Below, one piece after another: positions 6,037 to 13,673 of a stretch of 16,827 nt of DNA. Origin of the DNA: DATGQT01 sp033720695 (GTDB lineage: Bacteria > Bacteroidota > Rhodothermia > Rhodothermales > Rubricoccaceae); NCBI GenBank assembly GCA_033720695.1, contig JAWWCA010000060.1:1-16827 (forward strand). The letters run 5' to 3'. Position 1 is the first letter of the stretch; every line of letters begins with the position of its first letter. The position numbers were made by a program, and so were the translations under genes. The notes under the pieces are model-generated. The model had not been told where the DNA came from. It was given only the letters and a program-made list of their open reading frames with translations, and did not search any database.

Positions 6037-8377
6037 AGGCGCCGAGGCGATCGCGGAGGAGGCGCTGAACGGCCTTCGCATCGGCGCCCTTGCCGGCGCG
6101 GCGCATGACCTGGCCGGTGAAGAAGCCCAGCAGCCTCGCCTCGCCCGCGCGGAATCGCTCGACCTCGTCGGGGTGCTCCCCGAGCACGGCGTCCACGGCG
6201 GGCGCGAGCGTCTCGTCGTCCCGCACGGCGGCGAGGCCGCGGGCCCTCATGACGGCCTCCGCGTTGCCGCCTTCCTCGACGAGGGTGGCGATGAGCTCGC
6301 CCGCGGCCGTGCGCGTGAGCGTCTGCGCCCCGACGAGGCGGAGCACGTCGGCGAGGGCCTGGGGCGTCGCGGCCGACGCGTCCAGCGTCCGGTCGCCGAG
6401 GGCGGGGCGGAGGTCGTGGACGAGGAGCACGGCCGCCTCGCGCGGCGACGCCCCGGCCGCGACCGTGGCCTCGAATAGGCCGGCGAGGTCGGGGTCGGCC
6501 GCCAGCACGGCCGCCTCCTCCTCGCCAACGCCGCGCGCCACGAGCCGATCGTAGGCTTCCCGCTGCTCAGATGTCAGCGCCGAGGCGGGATCACGGGAGG
6601 GAGGAGGTTGATGCTCAGCCTTTCTATTCCCTCTCAAGTGTGGAAGAGTGCGGGACGAAGAGGCTTGCTTCGTCCACCGGTCCTTGAGCGAGACGATCTG
6701 GTTGAAGACGAGCGCGTCAGGCCGGGAGTCCACGGGGTCCTGCCAGAAGTAGCCGAGGCGCTCGAACTGGTAGCGCGTCTCATCGGAGTCCTCGGCCACG
6801 CTGGGCTCGATCCAGCCCTCCGCCTCGACGAGCGAGTCGGGGTTGAGGGCCTCGAGGAAGTCGTCGAGGGCGTCGGGCGTGGGGTGCGTGAAGAGGCGGT
6901 CGTAGAGGCGGTACCGGGCGGGGAGGCCGTGGTCGGCGCTCACCCAGTGGATCACCCCGCGCACCTTCCGGCCCTCGGGGTTGCGGCCCTCGCCCGTCGC
7001 CGGGTCGAACGTGTCGAGGTCGGCCTCGGCGCGGAGGGCCGTGACCCCGCCGGCTCTGTCGGTCTCGATGCCGGTGCAGCGGACGACGTAGCCGTGGCGG
7101 AGGCGGACCTCGGCGCCCGGCGCGAGGCGGCGCCACCCCTTGGGCGGGTCGAGGGCGACGTCGTCGCGCTCGATCCACACCTCGCGACCCAGCGGCACGC
7201 GCCGCGTGCGGGGCGCGTCGGCGGGTGGCGTCACGTCGTGCGGCCAGTACGGCGCGTCGATCCAGACCGTCTCCTCGGGCAGGTTCTCGATCGTCAGTTT
7301 GAGGGGCTGCGTGACCGCCATCACGCGCGGGGCGAGGGCGTTGAGGTCGTCGCGGAGGGCGTACTCCAGCTGCTGCACCTCGACGCTGCCGTTCACCTTC
7401 GTCACGCCGAGGCCGTCGAAGAAGCGGCGGAGCGCCTCGGGCCGGACGCCCCGGCGGCGGAGGCCCGCGATCGTCGGGAGGCGCGGGTCGTCCCAGCCGG
7501 AGACGTGGCCCTCCTCGACGAGCCGGCGCAGCTTCCGCTTGCTCATCACCGTGTAGTCGAGGTTGAACCGGGCGAACTCGTACTGGTGCGGTCGGGGCTC
7601 CTCGATCCCGATCGCGTCGAGAAACCAGTCGTAGAGCGGGCGGTTGACGTCGAACTCGAGGGTGCAGATGGAGTGGGTGATGCCCTCGATGGCGTCGCCC
7701 TGGCCGTGGGCCCAGTCGTAGAGCGGGTAGATGGCCCAGGCGTCGCCGCGGCGGTAGTGGTGTGCGTCGCGGCGGATGCGGTACATCAGCGGGTCGCGCA
7801 GCTTCATGTTGGGGTGCGCCATGTCGATCTTGGCGCGCAAGACGTGGGCGCCGTCGGGGTGCTCGCCCCGGCGCATCTCGTCGAGCAGCCGGAGGTTCTC
7901 CTCGACCGACCGGTCGCGGTAGGGGGAGGGCGTGCCGGGCTCGGTGACGGTCCCGCGCGTCTCGCGGATGGCCTCCTCGCTCTGGCTGTCGACGTAGGCG
8001 AGTCCCTTCTCCACGAGGCCGACGGCCCAGTCGTAGAACTGCTCGAAGTAGTCGGACGCGTAGCGGACCTCGCAGGGCGAGAAGCCGAGCCAGCGCACGG
8101 CGTCTTCGAGGGCGCGGGCGAACTCCTCGCTCTCCGTCTCGGGGTTCGTGTCGTCGAAGCGGAGGAACGTCTCGCCGCCGAAGGCCTGGGCGAGGCCGAA
8201 GTTGAGGCAGATGCTCTGGGCGTGCCCGATGTGGGGGTAGCCGTTGGGCTCGGGTGGGAAGCGCGTCACCACGCGGCCGCCGTAGCGGCCCTCGGCCACG
8301 TCCCGCGCGATGATGTCGCGGATGAAGTTGGAGGCGCGCGGGGCGTCCGCCTCGGCGGCGGGGTCCTTGGAAGTCAC
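6035..8377 (-). CDS. glnS: glutaminyl-tRNA synthetase with C-terminal GatB/YqeY domain
   Basis: A 780-residue GlnRS attaching glutamine to tRNA-Gln. I prefer the GTG at 8377 to the TTG at 8407: homology begins soon after it (NFIRDIIARD, residues 17-26). The class I motifs are PHIGH (48-52, inside PPEPNGYPHIGHAQSICLNFG) and MSKRK (278-282), with FLRFDDTNPE and the GlnRS-specific acceptor region between. The beta-barrel anticodon domain extends to about residue 565. A C-terminal domain at about 600-780 has the GatB/YqeY signature (GEARLLGFFTGQVMRRAGKGADAK-like end), known to aid tRNA binding in the Deinococcus GlnRS. Between the two parts lies a short insert (about 568-596) whose codon usage is unlike the rest of the gene. 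It is divergent from the GNAT gene and converges on gltX. Confidence 0.95.
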   Translation of the reverse strand: MTSKDPAAEADAPRASNFIRDIIARDVAEGRYGGRVVTRFPPEPNGYPHIGHAQSICLNFGLAQAFGGETFLRFDDTNPETESEEFARALEDAVRWLGFSPCEVRYASDYFEQFYDWAVGLVEKGLAYVDSQSEEAIRETRGTVTEPGTPSPYRDRSVEENLRLLDEMRRGEHPDGAHVLRAKIDMAHPNMKLRDPLMYRIRRDAHHYRRGDAWAIYPLYDWAHGQGDAIEGITHSICTLEFDVNRPLYDWFLDAIGIEEPRPHQYEFARFNLDYTVMSKRKLRRLVEEGHVSGWDDPRLPTIAGLRRRGVRPEALRRFFDGLGVTKVNGSVEVQQLEYALRDDLNALAPRVMAVTQPLKLTIENLPEETVWIDAPYWPHDVTPPADAPRTRRVPLGREVWIERDDVALDPPKGWRRLAPGAEVRLRHGYVVRCTGIETDRAGGVTALRAEADLDTFDPATGEGRNPEGRKVRGVIHWVSADHGLPARYRLYDRLFTHPTPDALDDFLEALNPDSLVEAEGWIEPSVAEDSDETRYQFERLGYFWQDPVDSRPDALVFNQIVSLKDRWTKQASSSRTLPHLRGNRKAEHQPPPSRDPASALTSEQREAYDRLVARGVGEEEAAVLAADPDLAGLFEATVAAGASPREAAVLLVHDLRPALGDRTLDASAATPQALADVLRLVGAQTLTRTAAGELIATLVEEGGNAEAVMRARGLAAVRDDETLAPAVDAVLGEHPDEVERFRAGEARLLGFFTGQVMRRAGKGADAKAVQRLLRDRLGA
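6590..6676 (-). other. in-frame stretch of atypical composition inside glnS
   Basis: This segment encodes the linker between the GlnRS body and its YqeY-type domain. Of 28 consecutive codons here, 13 end in G or C (46%), while flanking codons nearly all do; rare codons AGA (twice), CAA, AAT, CCT and CAT cluster here. One end is a perfect 8-bp hairpin, GGACGAAG (6653-6660) and CTTCGTCC (6668-6675) with a 7-base loop. The encoded peptide is rich in Ser, Pro, Arg and Gln and is probably disordered. It looks like a short inserted element or recruited noncoding DNA, though relaxed selection on a linker could also explain it. Confidence 0.6.
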
Positions 8378-8401
8378 GGCGTGGCGTAGGTTGCTGGTCC
8401 G

Positions 8402-8409
8402 CCACAATA
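8402..8409 (-). promoter_or_regulatory. weak candidate -7 element of glnS
   Basis: On the reverse strand TATTGTGG matches 4 of 6 fixed bases of TAnnTTTG and ends 24 bases before the GTG start of glnS, close to the spacing of the gltX and mutase candidates. The divergent spacer (8378-8478) has no clearer element for the GNAT gene on the other strand. Confidence 0.2.
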
Positions 8410-8478
8410 CCCACCCGCCCGCGTCCCGATCCGCCGCCGGGCCGTGGAGAAGGCGGGAATCGTCACACCGCGCCCCTC

Positions 8479-9696
8479 ATGCCCGCCGACGACCCCCGCC
8501 GCGACCCGGACGCCCCCGACCCCTTCGGCGACCGGCTCCCGACGCTGGAGACCGAGCGCCTCCGCCTCCGCCACCCGCGCCTCGACGACGCCGAGGCCGT
8601 CCTCACCGTTTTCGGCGACCCCGAGGCGATGCGCTACTGGAGCCACCCGCCCCTGGGGGACCTGGCCGCCGCGCGCCGCTACATCCGGGGCATCCACGAC
8701 GGCTTCGCCGCACGCCGGCTCTTTCAGTGGGCCATCACCGAGGCCGGTGAGGACCGCCTCATTGGGACGGTGACCCTCTATGCATGGGACCCGGAAAACC
8801 GCCGCGTCGAGGTGGGCTTCATGCTCGACCGGGCGCACTGGGGGAAGGGCTACGCCGGGGAAGCCGTCCGCGCCGCGCTCGCCTTCGGGTTCGACCGGAT
8901 GGGCCTCCACCGCGTCGAGGCCGACGTGCACCCGGACAACGCGGGCTCGCTCCGACTCCTCGAACGGCTCGGCTTCCGCCGCGAGGGCTACCTCCCCGAC
9001 CGCTGGTGGGTCGGCGGCGAGCCGTCCGACTCCGTCCTCCTCGGCCTCCTGCGGGATGCGTTTCCGGCCGCTCCGCCCCGGGAGCCCGCGGGGTCCGTGC
9101 TCCCCACGCCCTCCGATCCGTTCCCGGCCGCGACGCCCTACGCCGCGGGGCTGCCCCCGATCCGCACGCCGCGGCTCCTCCTCCGCGCCCTCACCGCCGC
9201 CGAAGACCCCGGCATCCTCGCCCTCTTCAGCGACGAGACGGCGCTGGAGACGTGGACGCATCCCCCCTTCACGTCCCTCGACGATGCCCGGACCTACCGA
9301 GCGATGCTGGAGACGGCGTTCGTCCGGCGGGCGGCCTTCACGTGGGGCGTGTTCGAGGGCGAGGGGGAAGGGCCACCCGTGGGCGTGGGCATCCTGACGC
9401 GGTGGTCGGCGAACAACCGGCGCGTGGACCTCGGCTACTACCTCGGCAGCGCGCACTGGGGCCGGGGCTATGCCACGGAGGCCGCGCGGGCGCTCGTCGG
9501 CTGGGCGTTCGAGAGGCTGGGCGTCCACCGCATCGAGGCGGAGGTGGTGCCGGGCAACGACGCCTCGGTGCGGGTGCTGGAGCGGGTCGGGTTCCGCCAC
9601 GAGGCCCGCCTCGTCGAGCGGCTCTGGGACGAGAAGGGGGGGCCGTACGATTCGCTCCTCTTTCGCATCCTGCGCCCCGAGTTCGAGGTGGGGTAA
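8479..9696 (+). CDS. tandem GNAT N-acetyltransferase (two RimJ/RimL-like domains)
   Basis: A 405-residue protein made of two complete GNAT domains of the RimJ/RimL type (Acetyltransf_3). Domain 1 (about 20-195) starts LETERLRLRHPRLDDAEAV, has the acetyl-CoA loop HWGKGYAGEA and ends with the VHPDNAGSLRLLERLGFRREG motif. Domain 2 (about 225-400) repeats the order: IRTPRLLLRALTAAED, HWGRGYATEA, VVPGNDASVRVLERVGFRHEA. A Pro/Ala-rich linker of about 30 residues joins them. Such enzymes acetylate N-termini of proteins or small-molecule amines; the substrate is unknown. Both CoA loops look intact, so both domains could be active. The ATG at 8479 is the only good start; no clear ribosome binding site precedes it. 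Its stop is 73 bases before the SRPBCC gene. Confidence 0.9.
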   Translation: MPADDPRRDPDAPDPFGDRLPTLETERLRLRHPRLDDAEAVLTVFGDPEAMRYWSHPPLGDLAAARRYIRGIHDGFAARRLFQWAITEAGEDRLIGTVTLYAWDPENRRVEVGFMLDRAHWGKGYAGEAVRAALAFGFDRMGLHRVEADVHPDNAGSLRLLERLGFRREGYLPDRWWVGGEPSDSVLLGLLRDAFPAAPPREPAGSVLPTPSDPFPAATPYAAGLPPIRTPRLLLRALTAAEDPGILALFSDETALETWTHPPFTSLDDARTYRAMLETAFVRRAAFTWGVFEGEGEGPPVGVGILTRWSANNRRVDLGYYLGSAHWGRGYATEAARALVGWAFERLGVHRIEAEVVPGNDASVRVLERVGFRHEARLVERLWDEKGGPYDSLLFRILRPEFEVG

Positions 9697-9700
9697 ACCC

Positions 9701-9729
9701 TTGCAATTCGACGTGGTATTGTCGATACT
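9701..9729 (+). promoter_or_regulatory. candidate promoter for the SRPBCC gene
   Basis: TTGCAA (9701-9706) and GATACT (9724-9729), separated by 17 bases, resemble -35 and -10 hexamers (4 of 6 each). The region is visibly less GC-rich than its surroundings and lies in the short gap after the GNAT stop, 40 bases before the next start. Confidence 0.35.
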
Positions 9730-9769
9730 GGAGGCGTCGTTCGTCCGCCCGTCACCACCCCACAGAGCC

Positions 9770-10249
9770 ATGGCAGAGGTGAGCGCCACCACCGACATCG
9801 CGGCCCCGCCCGACACGATCTGGGCGCTGCTGTGCGACCCCCGCGGGTACCCCGAACTGGCCGACCCGACGGACCGCATGCTCTCGGTCCCCGATGAGCC
9901 GATGGGGGTGGGGTCCGTATACCGGGAGGTCGGCGGGATCGAGCCGTTCAAGGGCGAGAGCACCTGGCGCGTCACCGTGTTCGAGCCGATGCGGCGCCAG
10001 GTCCACGTCGGGGACGACGGGTCCATGACCATGGACCTCCACGTCGAGATCGAGCCGACGGCGGCGGGTTGCCGCTACACCCAGCGGCTGTCGATGACGC
10101 CGCGGTGGTACCTCCGGCCCGTCAACGCGGTGCTCTGGCCCCTGATGATGCGGAGGCGCGCGCAGGAGGCGATGGACAAGACCGTGCAGAACGTGAAGCG
10201 GCTCGCGGAGCAGTCCGCCCAGGCGTCCGGCGTGGCGGCGGGCGGGTAG
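9770..10249 (+). CDS. SRPBCC-family (START/polyketide-cyclase-like) protein
   Basis: A 159-residue protein with the helix-grip pattern of the SRPBCC superfamily. The first strand and helix read SATTDIAAPPDTIWALLCDPRGYPEL (residues about 5-30), which is the usual signature, and the middle is a run of alternating beta strands (GSVYREVGG, WRVTVFEP, MTMDLHVEIEP). A long C-terminal helix (about 125-150) closes the hydrophobic cavity. It has no signal peptide or membrane segment. These proteins bind hydrophobic ligands or act as cyclases or stress proteins; nothing here tells which. The ATG at 9770 removes an unrelated upstream extension that would overlap the GNAT gene. Its stop lies 9 bases before the end of a DinB gene relic on the other strand. 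Confidence 0.85.
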   Translation: MAEVSATTDIAAPPDTIWALLCDPRGYPELADPTDRMLSVPDEPMGVGSVYREVGGIEPFKGESTWRVTVFEPMRRQVHVGDDGSMTMDLHVEIEPTAAGCRYTQRLSMTPRWYLRPVNAVLWPLMMRRRAQEAMDKTVQNVKRLAEQSAQASGVAAGG

Positions 10250-10258
10250 CGGCGGTCC

Positions 10259-10364
10259 TCACAGCGGCTCCCCGATCTTGAGCAGGCGGCGGACGATGAT
10301 CGCCTGTCCGAGAGGGTGAGCGTCGTGGTCGGCGGCGGGGAGAGGCTGCCGGGAGTGCGTGGAG
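10259..10364 (-). pseudogene. 3' relic of a DinB-family gene
   Basis: Reverse-strand reading ends RQPLPAADHDAHPLGQ then VRRLLKIGEPL and a TGA at 10259-10261. It aligns with the last 36 residues and stop of the intact DinB gene at 14365-14865. Over 92 aligned bases I count 76 matches (83%), but only 22 of 34 residues, so changes fall freely on coding positions, as expected of decay. The second His of the metal-binding HxxxH is Pro here. There is no start, and the homology fades a few bases before the kinase stop (10370-10372), so only the tail of the gene survives. Confidence 0.75.
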
Positions 10365-10369
10365 TGGCC

Positions 10370-12847
10370 CTATGGTGCGAGCGCAGCGCTCGCGGCGTGG
10401 ACACGATCGAGGAGAGCCTCGAACCGCGGGTCATCGCGCAGGGGGGCGAGGAGCCAGTTATGCTCTGCGAGGAAGGGGGCGTTGAGCAGGCCGAGTCCGA
10501 CGGCGTGCTCCACCCACTCCAGCGCCTTCTCCATCTCGCCGGCCAGCGCGTAGCAGTGCCCCAGCTCACGCGCGAACATCTCCGTGCTGCGGGCCGCCGC
10601 CTCGAAGGCCGGCGTGATCGAGGCCACGGCCTCCTCGAATTCGCCCCGCAAGGCATGGACGGTGGACCGTGCCCACGAGCCGAAGGCAGTATCGGGGAAT
10701 CGAGTGGCCGCCGCCTCGAGCACGACGAGGGCCTCGTCGAACTGCCGGTTCCACACCAGCATCCAGCCGTAGAGCACGGCGCCGAAGGGGCTGTCCGGGT
10801 CCATCTCATGGAAACGGCGGTAGGGCTCGACCGCCTCTTCGAAACGACCCTCGAGGTGGGCCACGAAGCCCGGCATGGCCTGCGTGAGCGGCGTGAGCGG
10901 GTCGAGCTCGATGGCGCGCTCGAAGTGGGCGAGCGCCTCCGCATTCCGGGCGACGTGCACGAGGGTGTACCCCAGCGTGAGGAGGGTGTCGGGGTCGTCC
11001 GGGGCGAGGGCGAGGGCCCGTTCGAGCGCCCCGATCGCGCGGCGCATGTCGCCGCGCTGCAGGGCGGCGAACCCCCCGAGCCAGTGCCCCCGCGCCGAAT
11101 CCGGATCGAGCGCGAAGACCCTCTCTGCGAGCGCATCCACTCGCTGCAGCGCCGCGGGAGCCGGGCCGAACCCAGCTTCGAGCGACATCGCCGTGATGTG
11201 GCCGAGCGTGCTGTAGAGCAACTCGTTTTCCCCGACGATGTCGAGCGCCGCCTCGATGTGCCGCTGTGCCCGCTCCAGCCCTTCACGTGAGAAGCGCCAG
11301 GCCTCGAACCGGGCCCGCAGGTACGCATCATGCGCTCGCACGTCGGGGATCGGGCGCTCGGATAGGGCGCGGGACTCGCGTGGGGAGAGGCGGATCCGCA
11401 GGGCCGCCGCGATCGACCGCGCCACCTGTTCCTGGAGCTCGAAGACGTCATTGAGTGTGCCGTCCAGCTTGCGCGCCCAGAGGTGGGCGTCACGGTGCGC
11501 GTCGATGAGCTGGGCGGAGATGCGGAGGGCACCCCCCGCCTTCCGCACGCTCCCTTCCAAGACGTAGCGCACGCCCAACTCGCGTGCGATCGTGCGCACG
11601 TCTTTGCTGCTCCCCTTGAGCCGCATCGCCGACGTGCGCGAGATCACCCGCAGCGCGCGGAGGTGCGAGAGGTCGGCGATGACTTCCTCGGTCAGCCCGT
11701 CGCTGAAGTACTCGTTGTCCGGATCCGGGCTGATGTTGACGAAGGGCAGCACGAGGAGGCCGGCTCGCTCCTCCCGGTGGGTCGCACGAGCGCTGACCGC
11801 CGGGGTGTCGGCCCGCAGGTCGAGGAGCAGGTGCTCCGCGCTCGGGTACCGGGCGTCTGGGTCTTTGGCGAGGCAACGGGCCGTCACGAGTGCCAGCGCC
11901 CGGGGCACCTCAGGCCGGCGCTGCGTCAGAGCAGGCGGCTCGTCGTTGCGGATGCCGGTCACGACCAACTCGGCCGTTGGGCCTCGGAAGGGGCGCTCTC
12001 CGGTCAGCATTTCGTAGAGGACCACGCCGAGGGACCACAGGTCCGTCCTGTGATCGACTGCGCGGCCGCGGGTCTGCTCGGGGCTCATGTAGGCGACGGT
12101 CCCGAGCAGGACACCCTCCCCGGTCAACTCCGAACCGGCGACCTTCGCCACGCCGAAGTCGACGATCTTTGCAATCCCTCTAGAAGTGACGATGAGGTTG
12201 GCTGGTTTGACGTCGCGGTGTACGATGTCTCGGCTGTGGGCTGCCGCGAGCCCCCTCGCGACCTGCCCGGTCAGGTCCGCCGCATCGGGGATGGGGAGGG
12301 GGCCCCGTTTGAGGCGTTCCTGCACCGTCTCCCCGTCGTAGTACGCCATGGCGATGAACAGCCGGCCGTCGCTGGCCTCGCCGATCTCGTAGATGGTGGC
12401 GATGTGGGGGTGGTCGAGCGCCGAGGCCGCTCGGGCTTCGCGCTGGAGGCGGGCGCGGGCCGAGGGGTCGGCCGTGAGGTGGGAGGGGAGAAACTTCAGC
12501 GCCACCAGCCGGTCGAGCGCGGGGTCTCGTGCTTTGTAGACCACGCCCATGCCCCCGCTGCCGAGGCGCTCCAGGATCTCGTAGCGCCCGGTGACGCGCC
12601 CCGAGTCCGACGTCGCAGAGGCGCTGGCGGAGAGCGCCGGCGGGAGCACCTGCGCGGCCAGCCGGTCGAGGTAATCCGGTGCGCGGGCGTGGGCGGCCAG
12701 CAGCGACACCAGCTGCGCGTAGAGGGCGTCGTCCTCCCCGCAGGCGTCGCTAAGGAACGACGCACGCTGCTCGTGGGGCAGGGCGAGCGCCTGTTCGAAC
12801 AACTCGCCGAGCCGCTCCCGCCCCGATGGGGGAGACGCGCCGCTCAT
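10370..12847 (-). CDS. Ser/Thr protein kinase with TolB-like and TPR domains
   Basis: An 825-residue Hanks-type kinase. Residues 1-65 form the helical N-terminus often seen in sigma-linked kinases (LGELFEQALALPHEQR). The kinase domain spans about 89-345 and is complete: GSGGMG loop 96-101, Lys118, catalytic HRDVKPAN 210-217, DFG 230-232, SPE 255-257. Residues about 362-480 are a TolB/FlgO-like N-domain (LLVLPFVNISPD...YFSDGLTEEVI). From about 500 to the end are TPR-type helix pairs, closing with LRDDPRFEALLDRV. No transmembrane segment separates the parts, so the protein looks cytoplasmic. The ATG at 12847 overlaps the sigma factor's TGA as ATGA, implying translational coupling. It probably phosphorylates the sigma factor or a partner; that is inference. 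The TPR part likely binds other proteins. Confidence 0.93.
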   Translation of the reverse strand: MSGASPPSGRERLGELFEQALALPHEQRASFLSDACGEDDALYAQLVSLLAAHARAPDYLDRLAAQVLPPALSASASATSDSGRVTGRYEILERLGSGGMGVVYKARDPALDRLVALKFLPSHLTADPSARARLQREARAASALDHPHIATIYEIGEASDGRLFIAMAYYDGETVQERLKRGPLPIPDAADLTGQVARGLAAAHSRDIVHRDVKPANLIVTSRGIAKIVDFGVAKVAGSELTGEGVLLGTVAYMSPEQTRGRAVDHRTDLWSLGVVLYEMLTGERPFRGPTAELVVTGIRNDEPPALTQRRPEVPRALALVTARCLAKDPDARYPSAEHLLLDLRADTPAVSARATHREERAGLLVLPFVNISPDPDNEYFSDGLTEEVIADLSHLRALRVISRTSAMRLKGSSKDVRTIARELGVRYVLEGSVRKAGGALRISAQLIDAHRDAHLWARKLDGTLNDVFELQEQVARSIAAALRIRLSPRESRALSERPIPDVRAHDAYLRARFEAWRFSREGLERAQRHIEAALDIVGENELLYSTLGHITAMSLEAGFGPAPAALQRVDALAERVFALDPDSARGHWLGGFAALQRGDMRRAIGALERALALAPDDPDTLLTLGYTLVHVARNAEALAHFERAIELDPLTPLTQAMPGFVAHLEGRFEEAVEPYRRFHEMDPDSPFGAVLYGWMLVWNRQFDEALVVLEAAATRFPDTAFGSWARSTVHALRGEFEEAVASITPAFEAAARSTEMFARELGHCYALAGEMEKALEWVEHAVGLGLLNAPFLAEHNWLLAPLRDDPRFEALLDRVHAASAALAP

Positions 12848-13431
12848 GCGGACGACTCCATCTCGCGCTGGATCCAGGCCTGCGCGAGGACCCAGTCTCG
12901 CTTGACCGTTCGCGGTGAGATTCCCAAGGCCGCCGCCGTCTCCTCGACGGTCAGCCCGCCGAAAAACCGGCATTCGACGACCCTACCCTGTCGAGGGTCG
13001 ACCTGTTCGAGCCGTCGCAGGGCTTCGTCCAGCGCCGAAAGGGTGTCCGCTTGCTCTGTGGAAAACGACCCTCCCGGATCCGGAAGCTCAAGCTCGTCGA
13101 CGGAGAGGTGCTCAACCCCCCCTCCCCGTTTCTGTGCGCTCCGGTCTCTGGCATAATTGCATAGGATCTGGCGCATCGCTTTGGCCGCAAGGGCGAAGAA
13201 GTGCGCCCGGCTCCCCGCCTCGATCTGCGCGGGGCCGACCAGCTTCAGGTACGCCTCGTTTACGAGCGCGGTGGTGTTGAGCGTGTAGTTCCCCTGCCAG
13301 CGCCGACGCTGGCGATGCGCGAGCCCCTTGAGCTCCTCGTAGACGAGGGCGAACAGATCCTCGAGGGCGGCGCGGTCGCCGTCCTGCAACGCCTCGAGAA
13401 GGCGGGTCACGGTGGTCGGGGTGTGGTCCAC
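12844..13431 (-). CDS. ECF RNA polymerase sigma factor, kinase-linked type (TIGR02999-like)
   Basis: A 195-residue sigma-70 family factor with only regions 2 and 4. Region 2 (about 8-100) reads LLEALQDGDRAALEDLFALVYEELKGLA, then TLNTTALVNEAYLKLV (50-65) and FFALAAKAMRQILCNYARDR. Region 4 (about 130-190) has RRLEQVDPRQGRVVECRFFGGLTVEETAAALGISPRTVKRDW with its helix-turn-helix at 160-184. The acidic DDxxQ/DAED-type motif of region 2.2 in ordinary ECF factors is replaced here by NTTALVNE, a trait of the group tied to Ser/Thr kinases. There is no ATG in the upstream frame; the GTG at 13431 begins just before homology and gives a length near the family norm (about 185). No anti-sigma gene is adjacent; the kinase overlaps its stop. 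Confidence 0.93.
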   Translation of the reverse strand: MDHTPTTVTRLLEALQDGDRAALEDLFALVYEELKGLAHRQRRRWQGNYTLNTTALVNEAYLKLVGPAQIEAGSRAHFFALAAKAMRQILCNYARDRSAQKRGGGVEHLSVDELELPDPGGSFSTEQADTLSALDEALRRLEQVDPRQGRVVECRFFGGLTVEETAAALGISPRTVKRDWVLAQAWIQREMESSA

Positions 13432-13673
13432 GGCCGCAGCGGACAAGGCGCTCGGGGCAAAGCGGCAACGATGGGGTTCGCCCTTGAGAATATAGGGGCT
13501 GGGCGAGGCCAACTCGGCGTGCCTGATCCCTCGCGATGTCGGATGGCCCCTTCTCCGTCCGGACCGTGTAGGTGAGGATAGGGGGCCGGGACCTGCTTCG
13601 AAGGATGCGACGAGGCTCTGGCTCTGTCTGTTACCCCAACCCGCCGGTTCACGCCGGCCAAACCGAGGACGCC
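13432..13673. promoter_or_regulatory. divergent spacer between the sigma factor and a lipoprotein gene
   Basis: This 242-base region must hold promoters for both directions. It is less GC-rich than the coding DNA around it. On the sigma side there is a TATATTCT tract (about 13488-13495 on the reverse strand) that could be a -10-like element. On the lipoprotein side I see no convincing pair, only GAGG shortly before the ATG as a ribosome binding site and a small GCCGG/CCGGC hairpin just upstream of it. No tRNA or other RNA gene is recognisable. Confidence 0.3.

Noticed and set aside
6608..8389. A + strand open frame opposite glnS
   Set aside because: Mirror of the GlnRS reading frame; composition is Val/Glu/Arg repeats and no family is recognisable.
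11483..13156. A + strand open frame opposite the kinase and sigma genes
   Set aside because: Antisense to two genes with complete catalytic and DNA-binding motifs; its own product has no motif.
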